Positions 13,386 to 19,120 of a stretch of 19,120 nucleotides of DNA are shown piece after piece. Numbering within the stretch: position 1 is the first letter of the stretch; every line of letters begins with the position of its first letter. Both the position numbers and the translations under genes were made by a program. Source of the stretch: JAGDYD01 sp046536675 (GTDB lineage Archaea > Micrarchaeota > Micrarchaeia > Micrarchaeales > CABMGC01); NCBI GenBank assembly GCA_046536675.1, contig JAWDMK010000011.1, positions 1 through 19,120 on the forward strand. The letters run 5' to 3'. Under the pieces are notes generated by a model, which did not search any database, had not been told where the DNA came from, and saw only the letters and a list, made by a program, of their open reading frames with translations.

Positions 13386-13440
13386 GCTTATTGCATTAGC
13401 TACTTAATCGCACTTGCTAAAATCAAATTAGAAAATCTAA
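13386..13440 (+). repeat. Island flank repeat, copy 2
   Basis: Aligned with 12259-12315 with two 1-bp gaps and a handful of mismatches. It ends in the same ATTAGAAAATCTAA (13427-13440). It follows the tail module after about 22 bp, whereas in copy 1 the GNAT gene lies between. Confidence 0.7.
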
Positions 13441-13533
13441 TATATTATAAGAATAGTCATAATGCCATGAATTAACGGATTGCATGCTTTCATAGAAATG
13501 AAAAATAACTTTATGCAAAGCGTAAAATATGAC

Positions 13534-13595
13534 TTTCCATAAAAACGAAACAAAAAGATGCTTTGTTTAAAGCATTTCTTCCGAATTTATGGAAA
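13534..13595. repeat. Nested inverted repeat
   Basis: The outer arms TTTCCATAAA (13534-13543) and TTTATGGAAA (13586-13595) are a perfect 10-bp stem. Inside is a perfect 7-bp hairpin ATGCTTT-gttt-AAAGCAT (13558-13575). Two concentric perfect stems in 62 bp could fold as RNA or cruciform DNA. Confidence 0.75.
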
Positions 13596-13881
13596 AACGG
13601 GCTTATGGGTTAAGCAAGCAATATAAAGCTAGAAAACAGGCCAAAAAGAAGTGCTTTTCCTCGAGAGGTCATTTTTTAGTCAAAAATATGGAATAAAAAT
13701 AATAAATTTCAATTTATTGATAATTTTTTAGATAGAACTTTGCGAAGCTGTTTCTTACCAAGATAAAACATTCCTTTGAGTGCTCGACGACAAAAATTTG
13801 CATTTAAATGCGTTTTAAAGAAAGATCTCCTGAACATGCGATAAAATCTTTGATTTGTATTAAATGCTTTATTTTCGCAAA

Positions 13882-13926
13882 TTTAGAGATACTAAAATTT
13901 TATTAGAAATACTAATATCATGTTGG
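13882..13926. repeat. TTAG-N5-CTAA elements, 3' side of RHH gene
   Basis: TTTAG-agata-CTAAA (13882-13896) and TATTAG-aaata-CTAATA (13901-13917) are two imperfect copies of one hairpin-like element. The second continues to 13926 and matches 14517-14540 at 22 of 24 positions. Confidence 0.6.
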
Positions 13927-13998
13927 CTATTTGCTTGTTTGTTCTTACAGCTTTGTAACTTCTGCAGATTGCACTTTTCCATAGCTATAGTTATGATC

Positions 13999-14397
13999 TT
14001 AGTTACTAGCATAGTCATCGAGAGTTTTCTGCACTACACCCTCTGCGTTGCTTTGTTTCCTGATTAATCTATATATTTCCTCTTTGGGTATTGGAACAGT
14101 GACCTTACCTAAGGACCAGTTTATTGCTTCCCTTACTAATTCAGAAATAGGTTTTCCAGTTTTATCACTTATCTCATCCAATTTTTTTCTGTAGGCTTCT
14201 TCTAAACGTATAGTTATTCTTTCAACCTTAGGCTGCTTTCTTTCTATCTGATAGCCGCCTGTTATATATTCCATGATAGCCCATCTAATTACGTTTGAGC
14301 TACTTTCTCCAGTTTTAGCTGCCACGCTTTCAATAGCCTCTCGTAATGGTTGATCCAATCGAACAGTTATTCTATTATCCTCTTTTTCAATTACCAT
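13999..14397 (-). CDS. Tandem ribbon-helix-helix DNA-binding protein
   Basis: A 132-residue protein with two ribbon-helix-helix (MetJ/Arc/CopG) units in one chain. Unit 1 is about residues 8-46 (NRITVRLDQPLREAIE, then SSSNVIRWAIMEYI). Unit 2 is about 59-96 (ERITIRLEEAYRKKLD, then PISELVREAINWSL). Each has the alternating polar/hydrophobic strand that enters the major groove and the S-x-x-I/L-x-R-x-A second helix. RHH proteins normally dimerise to make the DNA-binding sheet; a tandem chain could fold as an intramolecular pair or form larger assemblies. The C-terminus (100-132) is polar. I chose ATG 14397 over ATG 14466: GGTGAT stands 3 nt before it, and a TATA-like AAATATTTAAATTC lies about 35-40 nt upstream. 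No toxin gene is adjacent. Flanking TTAG-N5-CTAA elements are candidate operators. Confidence 0.85.
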   Translation of the reverse strand: MVIEKEDNRITVRLDQPLREAIESVAAKTGESSSNVIRWAIMEYITGGYQIERKQPKVERITIRLEEAYRKKLDEISDKTGKPISELVREAINWSLGKVTVPIPKEEIYRLIRKQSNAEGVVQKTLDDYASN

Positions 14398-14399
14398 AA

Positions 14400-14443
14400 T
14401 ATCACCTGCATAGTTATGCTTTTTTATGAATTTAAATATTTCT
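14400..14443 (-). promoter_or_regulatory. Promoter and SD of the RHH gene
   Basis: On the minus strand AAATATTTAAATTC (about 14430-14443) is TATA-like and GGTGAT (about 14401-14406) is an SD 3 nt from the ATG at 14397. Together they decide the start against the longer reading. Confidence 0.6.
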
Positions 14444-14514
14444 TTAGTTTTGTTCAAAAACTCCAAGATAAAAATTTGTCAAAATCCTCCTTTGACAGCC
14501 AAATACTCAAATCA

Positions 14515-14540
14515 TTTTAGAAATACTAATATAATATTGG
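14515..14540. repeat. TTAG-N5-CTAA element, upstream side of RHH gene
   Basis: TTAG-aaata-CTAA (14517-14529) followed by TATAATATTGG repeats 13903-13926 with two mismatches. It lies about 120 bp upstream of the RHH start, outside the core promoter. The rest of 14541-14680 holds no gene that I can support with a canonical start. Confidence 0.6.
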
Positions 14541-14680
14541 TTTTGGACTTTTTCTGTTACAATTTCACTCCTTAGCGCATTGAATTATTATAATGACCTT
14601 GTCTGTAAACGTTACGCTTGTTTTTGTGTTAAATTCTTCACTAAGTAATGCTTGCGGAGCTATTGTACAGCAGCAACAGT

Positions 14681-15586
14681 CTACTCCTTTGTGACATTGC
14701 CCCTCCTTATGTGCTCCAAATACAACACACCTGCAAATATAAGCAAGCCGCCGAATATCTCTTCATTAGTGAAGCTTCCGATTATTATGCTACCTATCAA
14801 AACAAGAACTGTATCTAAATATCCGAAGTCATTTATAAAGTTTCTAGTAATTATTGTTTTCTTAATTGATAAAGCATTATTTATCTTCATGGCTTTTAAC
14901 TCCAACAATACTGCCAGAATGAATAGAAAGCCTCCCAATACGCCCAAAATAAAATAAGGATTATTAATAGATACTGTGCCTCTTAAAAACAGGGGTGCAA
15001 AGAGCAGCATAAATATGGGTTGGAATGCCACTTTTGTCCCTATGCTATATTTTCTAATTTTGTAAAAATTCATGTAATAGCCTATTCCTGCAGAAAGGCT
15101 TATACCTATGACAAAAGGTAGCGTGCCAAGTCTGAAACTGAAATTGGTGCTTTCTGCAAAGAAAACGCCTAAAGCGACAAGAGAGACAGCAAGACCCAGC
15201 CTTGTAGTCAACTGCATAGGGAGTTTGCGTTTGTATCTAATGACATCTATTATAAAAAATATAAGTGCAGACAGACCTATCAATGGATATATGCTAGCGA
15301 GATCATATTTCAGGTATGCGATGAAGAGAAGCAAATTGTAAATCACTATGAAGAATGCTGAGGAAGAGCTGAACAACAGATAAGATGCCTTCTTCGGCCA
15401 CAGATGAGACTTGAAGACAGGTATAAGGAACACCGCGCCGAGCAACATTCCCAAGCCAATACTTACTACTGTGCTGCCTAATCCTATCTTTGATATCACT
15501 ATATAATCTAAAGTACCATTAATAGAATAGACTATTACACTGCCTATAAGGGCAATGTAAGTATCTACCGTTTTGTTGACTAGCAC
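14681..15586 (-). CDS. EamA/DMT-family transporter
   Basis: This is a drug/metabolite transporter of about ten hydrophobic helices in two similar halves, 301 residues from GTG 15586. Helix 1 is about IALIGSVIVYSINGTLDYIVIS. The internal repeat shows again at FVIGISLSAGIGYYMNF, and a short charged tail (LEHIRRGNVTKE) ends it. Substrate unknown. A longer frame reaches a TTG at 15694, but its extra 36 residues are polar, carry no helix and are encoded by sequence homologous to the promoter region of the NifX-like gene. With a TATA-like box at about 15621-15630, GTG 15586 sits about 39 nt downstream, in keeping with other genes here. Divergent from the small membrane protein gene. Confidence 0.8.
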   Translation of the reverse strand: MLVNKTVDTYIALIGSVIVYSINGTLDYIVISKIGLGSTVVSIGLGMLLGAVFLIPVFKSHLWPKKASYLLFSSSSAFFIVIYNLLLFIAYLKYDLASIYPLIGLSALIFFIIDVIRYKRKLPMQLTTRLGLAVSLVALGVFFAESTNFSFRLGTLPFVIGISLSAGIGYYMNFYKIRKYSIGTKVAFQPIFMLLFAPLFLRGTVSINNPYFILGVLGGFLFILAVLLELKAMKINNALSIKKTIITRNFINDFGYLDTVLVLIGSIIIGSFTNEEIFGGLLIFAGVLYLEHIRRGNVTKE

Positions 15587-15604
15587 GATACCACTTGGGC
15601 TGCA

Positions 15605-15687
15605 TATATTAGCTTGTTGAATTTTAAAAATCTTCTTTTCGAATATAAATTTAATCTCTATAGCAGAAGTTGCTTTCTTTCTCTTCG
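15605..15687 (-). repeat. Upstream module copy B (promoter of DMT gene)
   Basis: This is the partner of 6841-6921, same orientation relative to its gene, about 80% similar by eye, with a shared TATA-like box. In both copies the last conserved block before the gene reads TCAACAAGCTAAT on the minus strand. Confidence 0.6.
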
Positions 15688-15745
15688 AAGACAAAATCCT
15701 GCAGTAAGTAGGGAAAGGTAGTCAACATAGATATAAATTTTGTAG

Positions 15746-15762
15746 AAAAATTTTTAAGCTTG
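15746..15762 (+). promoter_or_regulatory. TATA-like promoter of small membrane protein gene
   Basis: AAATTTTTAAGC (15748-15759) is centred about 34 nt before the ATG at 15788. No SD. Confidence 0.5.
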
Positions 15763-15787
15763 TTAATAGATATTCAATTGTGTTGCT

Positions 15788-16168
15788 ATGAAAAATAGTG
15801 GAAAAGGTGTTAGGGGTTCTAACGTCGTGCCACCAATATTAGTAATCCTTGGTGGTCTTTTGGTCTCGATAAGTGGTCTCTATTCTTATTTGCTAAAGCC
15901 ACAATATCCGACAGTTCTTAATTTTGCAACGTTTGTACAATTCGGCATGAATAGCAATATGTCTCCTTTCACAATCGTACTTGGGCTTATGATAATTGGA
16001 ACAGGTGTTTTGCTTTTTACCAAAAATAAGATATGGGCAACCATGTGGTCAGGAACAGGAATTGTATTTGGCATTTTAAGCATCTTTAGTGGCGGTGGAT
16101 TTTTGCTTGGCATGACATTAGTATTTATAGGAAGCTTTTGGAAACTCTATTATGCAAGTTCTTCGTAG
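15788..16168 (+). CDS. Small multi-pass membrane protein
   Basis: A 126-residue protein of unknown role with four likely membrane helices: VVPPILVILGGLLVSISGLY (about 13-32), FTIVLGLMIIGTGVLLF (about 61-77), a third over WATMWSGTGIVFGILSIF (84-101) and a short last one, GFLLGMTLVFIGSFWKL (104-120). The N-terminus is basic (KNSGKGVRGSN), predicting a cytoplasmic N-terminus. The Gly-rich LGGLLV/LGLMII helices resemble small archaeal membrane proteins with repeated glycine-zipper-like helices. No catalytic motif is seen. It has its own promoter. The J-domain gene follows 61 bp later on the same strand and may be co-transcribed. Confidence 0.75.
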   Translation: MKNSGKGVRGSNVVPPILVILGGLLVSISGLYSYLLKPQYPTVLNFATFVQFGMNSNMSPFTIVLGLMIIGTGVLLFTKNKIWATMWSGTGIVFGILSIFSGGGFLLGMTLVFIGSFWKLYYASSS

Positions 16169-16229
16169 CAAAGGATTAGGCGCAGCCTTTTATTTCTCTT
16201 GGTTTATACTTGAAATTCAAAGGTAAAGC

Positions 16230-16901
16230 ATGCATATATTGTATAAATGGAGGAAGGCAAGGTTAGCAAGAGAGACCGCTGAAGCCGAGAGAAAACTTAA
16301 TGCGTTTTTAATCAATAATAACATATCAAATACCGCAAAATATTTTGCTGTTCTTGGGTTGAAGCCAACAGCAAGCATTGAAGAGGTAAAATCTGCCTAC
16401 AGAAAAATTGCCAAAAAGTATCATCCAGATATTAGAAAGGGCAAGGAAGCGGAAGAGATGATGAAAAACGCAAACGAGGCTTATTCTGCAATTTTGAAGG
16501 GCCAAAGCATAGATCCAAAGAAAATTGAGGCGAGCATGCATAAAAGATTGGTAGAAACATATAATTCGTTGCTAGAAAAAGACTATAAAAAACTAGTTGA
16601 TGAGCTCAGCGTACCTGTCGAGGAATGGTTTTATGAGCAAGAAGTCAATGCATTTTACGACTGGCGAAAGAGGCTCGCAAAGGCATACAAGGCTAGCTTC
16701 ACTGAACTTATCAATGTAAGGAAAAAAGTGGAAAGATTGTTAAGGGCTAACAAGAAAATGCTAAAAAAAGATAAAGAAGGTATGCTTTTTGATAATCTGG
16801 GCAAGCTTGAAACCATTTATAACGAATGCAAAATGCTTGAAGAGTATTCAAAAGATGCATACAAAAGTGTACTTGATTTGATTAAGAAGCAACGTGGCTA
16901 G
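16230..16901 (+). CDS. J-domain co-chaperone-like protein
   Basis: This 223-residue protein has a J domain at about 36-92: KYFAVLGLKPTASIEEVKSAYRKIAKKYHPD with the HPD tripeptide at 65-67 needed to stimulate Hsp70 ATPase, then the helix ANEAYSAIL. The DnaJ Gly/Phe region, zinc-finger domain and substrate-binding beta domains are missing, so this is a type III J protein. The remaining 130 residues are charged helices (for example RKKVERLLRANKKMLKKD), probably coiled coil. The basic N-terminal helix (WRKARLARETAEAERKL) precedes the J domain, which is unusual for DnaJ but common in specialised J proteins. Client unknown. Its TAG overlaps the stop of the convergent NUDIX gene within CTAG (16898-16901). 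Confidence 0.85.
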   Translation: MHILYKWRKARLARETAEAERKLNAFLINNNISNTAKYFAVLGLKPTASIEEVKSAYRKIAKKYHPDIRKGKEAEEMMKNANEAYSAILKGQSIDPKKIEASMHKRLVETYNSLLEKDYKKLVDELSVPVEEWFYEQEVNAFYDWRKRLAKAYKASFTELINVRKKVERLLRANKKMLKKDKEGMLFDNLGKLETIYNECKMLEEYSKDAYKSVLDLIKKQRG

Positions 16902-17386
16902 CTCACTATCTTTTTTGGATCAAGTTCAACGTGTTTTTCCTTTAGCTTATTATCTGCACCGAAAACAAATCTTCCATATACGCTATGGCCTTCTATTACT
17001 CTCGGAAGCCAGAATTTATCGTCTTCCCACATCTTATCATATGGTATCTCGTTTATCTTAAACCACTTTGGCAACATCTCCTCGCTCTCCTTTGGTTCGC
17101 CATTATACTCTTGTATAAGGAAGACATGAACTTGCTGATTCCAATCAGGCTTGTCGCCTTCGAAATAAAAATCTAAAACACCGACTTTCTTCATCGACTT
17201 AACATCTATATCTATTTCCTCTTTAACCTCCCTTTTTGCAGCATCATAGATACTTTCGCCATCTTTCAGTTTGCCACCATAGCCATTCCAAAGACCAGCA
17301 CCAAAACCGCGCTTCTTCATGGCAAGTAAAATCTCATTCCCTTTTATTATAAATGAAAGGGTTACCTTTCTAAGCTGCACATTCAT
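16898..17386 (-). CDS. MTH1-like NUDIX hydrolase (oxidised purine nucleoside triphosphatase)
   Basis: A 162-residue NUDIX hydrolase, likely cleaning oxidised dNTPs (8-oxo-dGTP, 2-hydroxy-dATP) to monophosphates. The NUDIX box runs from G38 to I60: G-x5-E44-x7-REVKEEIDI, with the usual Gly near the end replaced by Asp59. Resemblance to human MTH1 (NUDT1) goes beyond the box: MKKRGFGAGLWNGYGGK (23-39) is almost the MTH1 sequence, including the base-binding Asn (N34). MWEDDKFWLP (119-128) matches MTH1 MWPDDSYWFP, with the recognition residues W120, D122 and D123. The C-terminal YGRFVFG also corresponds. It lies 11 bp after the helical unknown on the same strand, a probable two-gene operon. Biochemical specificity is inferred from these residues. 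Confidence 0.9.
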   Translation of the reverse strand: MNVQLRKVTLSFIIKGNEILLAMKKRGFGAGLWNGYGGKLKDGESIYDAAKREVKEEIDIDVKSMKKVGVLDFYFEGDKPDWNQQVHVFLIQEYNGEPKESEEMLPKWFKINEIPYDKMWEDDKFWLPRVIEGHSVYGRFVFGADNKLKEKHVELDPKKIVS

Positions 17387-17397
17387 AAGAGCACCAA

Positions 17398-17820
17398 TTA
17401 GCTAAAAGCATGGTCCTGATCGCTTTCCTTTACCTCTTTCCTTAGAAGTGCACTTAACTGGTTTGCCAAGCCTATTAACTCTGAAAGCTCCTTTCTTTCT
17501 TCATCTGTCAACTCTTTCTTGTTTGATAGATTAATTATTATTGCGTCAAGCATATTTATCCAAGAAGAAGCATCTTTTCTTATCACCTCAAAAACAGCCT
17601 TGTCTGTTGCAAAGAGCTCAAGCAATTCTCTGAGCTTCTTGTTGTCTTCTATATCCTCGTTATTTTCAAGCTTGTGCTGTATATGCTTTCTTAGCTCATT
17701 GATGTCATCCATGCTTATCTTCTTGTTCTCATCTATTATTTCGTCTAAACTTCTAGTAAAAGTAATTAATGCGGCGCGCAGCCTTGCAAATAAAGAACCC
17801 AAGCCAAGTTTCTCGTACAT
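17398..17820 (-). CDS. Hypothetical all-helical protein
   Basis: I do not recognise this 140-residue protein. It is almost wholly helical and highly charged. The helices are about 1-30 (LFARLRAALITFTRSLDEIIDE), 36-53, 60-72, 77-98 (AVFEVIRKDASSWINMLDAIIIN) and 104-132 (DEERKELSELIGLANQLSALLRKEV). No membrane segment or cysteine is present. ATG 17820 fits a TATA-like ATTTAAAGAT on the minus strand (17841-17850) centred about 26 nt upstream, so a leaderless mRNA. It is the first gene of a likely operon with the MTH1-like NUDIX gene. No function is inferred beyond that link. Confidence 0.7.
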   Translation of the reverse strand: MYEKLGLGSLFARLRAALITFTRSLDEIIDENKKISMDDINELRKHIQHKLENNEDIEDNKKLRELLELFATDKAVFEVIRKDASSWINMLDAIIINLSNKKELTDEERKELSELIGLANQLSALLRKEVKESDQDHAFS

Positions 17821-17901
17821 ATGTAGCTTATAGTAGTTTAATCTTTAAATCTTTACTCTAAATTTAACCAAAAAAGTTCTTTATCTTTATTAAAAGAGTA
17901 T

Positions 17902-17923
17902 AGCACTTAAAGCAAAAAGTGCT
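17902..17923 (-). terminator. Hairpin immediately after sufB stop
   Basis: AGCACTT (17902-17908) and AAGTGCT (17917-17923) form a perfect 7-bp stem with an 8-nt loop, directly adjoining the sufB stop codon (17924-17926). On the minus strand it is followed by ATACTCTTTT. Candidate terminator or 3'-end stabiliser. Confidence 0.5.
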
Positions 17924-19120
17924 TTACAAAGCTTTATCTTTTAGGCTTAATTTTACAAGTTTTGAAGCCTCTACCCTATAATCAAAAGGCAATTTCTCTA
18001 TAGTGTCGCTCATAAATCCCATCACTATCATAGCTACTGCTTCATCAGGACTTATGCCTCTACTCATTAGATATTCTATTGCCTCTTCACGTATTTTGCC
18101 TATTGTAGCTTCATGCACCATAGTTGCATCACTCCTCTTTATATCGATATACGGGTTTGTTTCTGCCTTTGAATCCCTATCTATAAGTAAAGCATCACAC
18201 TTTGTAGAGGAGGTTGCATTTACCGCATTTGGGCCAACATGTATGAGAAATCTTGCTGTTGCTTTACCATTTCCAATTGAAATGCTCTTTGATGAAAAGA
18301 CTGATTTTGTATTAGGTGCAAGATGATATATCTTACCACCCGTATCTTGCCACTGACCTTCTCCTGCTACTGTTACTGATGATATTTCCGCCACTGCATT
18401 TGGTCCTCTAAGAAATATGCCTGGGTATTTCATATTACCTTTGCTTCCAAAATCTACACTTATCCATTCTACGTGCGCATCTTCTTCTGCAAATGCACGC
18501 TGTGTAACAAGGTTATATACATTTTTTGACCAGTTCTGCACAGTTATATACCTTACATGTGCACCTTTTTTGGCTATTACTTCAACAACAGCCGAATGAA
18601 GAGAAGAGCTCAAATATATAGGAGCTGTACAACCTTCTTCATATGTAACCTCTGAGCCTTCCTCTGCAATTATTAAAGTTCTTTCGAACTGGCCTGCTTT
18701 TTCTGCATTTATTCTGAAATATGCCTGCAGCGGTATTGTTACCTTAACTCCTTTTGGCACATATACAAAGCTTCCACCAGACCAAACAGCAGTATTCAGC
18801 GCAGCAAACTTGTTGTCAGATGCAGCCACAACTGTACCGAAGTATTTTTTAACAAGATCAGGGTATTTCTTAAGTGCTGTATCTGTATCACAAAAGATCA
18901 CACCTTGCGCTTCCAAAGCCTTCCTAATGTTGCTATATACAACCTCAGAATCAAACTGTGCTTCCGTTCCAGCAAAGAATTTCCTCTCAGCCTCTGGTAC
19001 GCCCAACTTGTCGAAAGTTTCTTTTATCTCATTTGGCAACAAATCCCACGCATTTACCTTTTTATCAGTTGGCTTAATGTAATAATATATATCGTCAAAG
19101 TTTATACCACTTAGATCTAT
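17924..19120 (-). CDS. sufB: Fe-S cluster assembly scaffold SufB, partial (N-terminus beyond right edge)
   Basis: This is the scaffold subunit of the SUF system, where iron-sulfur clusters are built with SufC and SufD. 398 residues are visible. The frame runs off the right edge, and the residues before 19042 (LSGINFDDIYYYIKP, then KKVNAWDLLPNEIKETF) are typical SufB sequence. A TTG at 19042 is therefore internal, not a start. Family points: EEGCTAPIY, the beta-helix core, STKCDALL with the conserved Cys matching E. coli Cys405, and HEATIGKI with the conserved His-Glu pair, then YLMSRGISPDEAVAMIVMGF near the C-terminus. Full-length SufB is about 460-490 residues, so about 70-90 are missing. 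SufC is likely upstream, outside the window. A hairpin abuts the stop codon, so no further gene seems to follow in the operon. Confidence 0.95.
   Translation of the reverse strand: MDLSGINFDDIYYYIKPTDKKVNAWDLLPNEIKETFDKLGVPEAERKFFAGTEAQFDSEVVYSNIRKALEAQGVIFCDTDTALKKYPDLVKKYFGTVVAASDNKFAALNTAVWSGGSFVYVPKGVKVTIPLQAYFRINAEKAGQFERTLIIAEEGSEVTYEEGCTAPIYLSSSLHSAVVEVIAKKGAHVRYITVQNWSKNVYNLVTQRAFAEEDAHVEWISVDFGSKGNMKYPGIFLRGPNAVAEISSVTVAGEGQWQDTGGKIYHLAPNTKSVFSSKSISIGNGKATARFLIHVGPNAVNATSSTKCDALLIDRDSKAETNPYIDIKRSDATMVHEATIGKIREEAIEYLMSRGISPDEAVAMIVMGFMSDTIEKLPFDYRVEASKLVKLSLKDKAL

Larger units (their letters stand above)
13441..13998. other. Palindrome-rich non-coding stretch
   Basis: No convincing gene is present in 558 bp; the one ATG-started frame at 13864-14067 overlaps the RHH gene and looks spurious. 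Perfect inverted repeats are frequent: a nested one at 13534-13595, GCTTA-tgggt-TAAGC (13601-13615), AATAAATT-tc-AATTTATT (13701-13718) and the 12-bp palindrome GCATTTAAATGC (13800-13811), plus the TTAG-N5-CTAA elements near its end. Confidence 0.6.

Noticed and set aside
13864..14067. 67-codon hydrophobic, Cys-rich plus-strand frame
   Set aside because: It begins amid inverted repeats, overlaps the RHH gene's end, and has no SD or TATA at the right distance. A small membrane protein cannot be fully excluded.
13999..14466. Longer RHH protein from ATG 14466
   Set aside because: The extra 23 residues lie over the TATA-like box; SD GGTGAT points to ATG 14397.
9560..14560. CRISPR array or insertion sequence
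   Set aside because: Repeats here are few, uneven in spacing and differ in type; no transposase, Cas gene or regular spacer pattern was seen.
17924..19042. SufB starting at TTG 19042
   Set aside because: Typical SufB sequence continues in frame to the window edge, so the TTG is an internal Leu codon and the gene is truncated by the window.

Overview
The window looks archaeal and is AT-rich. The grounds are: TATA-like boxes centred about 25-38 nt upstream of most starts with very short or no leaders; a bifunctional phosphoglucose/phosphomannose isomerase of the archaeal type; a SufB scaffold; and a NifX/NafY-like protein. The compact, mixed-strand layout with small proteins would suit a reduced-genome archaeon (for example an acidophilic DPANN or a Thermoplasmata relative). 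That placement is inference; no rRNA or other marker gene is present.

Region 1 (1-9.5 kb) is ordinary chromosome. It holds an isochorismatase-fold hydrolase cut by the left edge, an APC permease, a metallophosphoesterase translationally coupled to an unusual nucleotidyltransferase-phosphoribosyltransferase fusion, an MFS transporter, a NifX-like protein, pgi/pmi, a second isochorismatase-fold protein, and a stand-alone nucleotidyltransferase. Both isochorismatase-fold proteins have lost the cysteine nucleophile (Gly in one, Ser in the other).

Region 2 (9.55-14.6 kb) is an accessory island with a more A-rich style. It has two unknown small proteins and two paralogous long ORFs of an unrecognised family. 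One paralogue is broken by a one-base frameshift; the other seems to begin at ATT where its related leader has ATG. A GNAT acetyltransferase sits between the duplicated units. Promoter/leader segments, in-frame tandem duplications and tail segments recur, so the island looks like a gene family being shuffled and decaying. It ends in about 560 bp of palindrome-rich non-coding DNA next to a tandem ribbon-helix-helix regulator gene, which is flanked by copies of a TTAG-N5-CTAA element.

Region 3 (14.6-19.1 kb) returns to housekeeping-type genes: an EamA/DMT transporter whose upstream region is a diverged copy of that of the NifX-like gene, a small membrane protein, a J-domain protein, an MTH1-like NUDIX hydrolase in a probable operon with a helical unknown, and sufB running off the right edge.

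The best candidates for something undescribed are (a) the phosphoesterase plus NTase-PRTase-PRTase operon and (b) the modular paralogue island with its palindromic flank and tandem RHH regulator.
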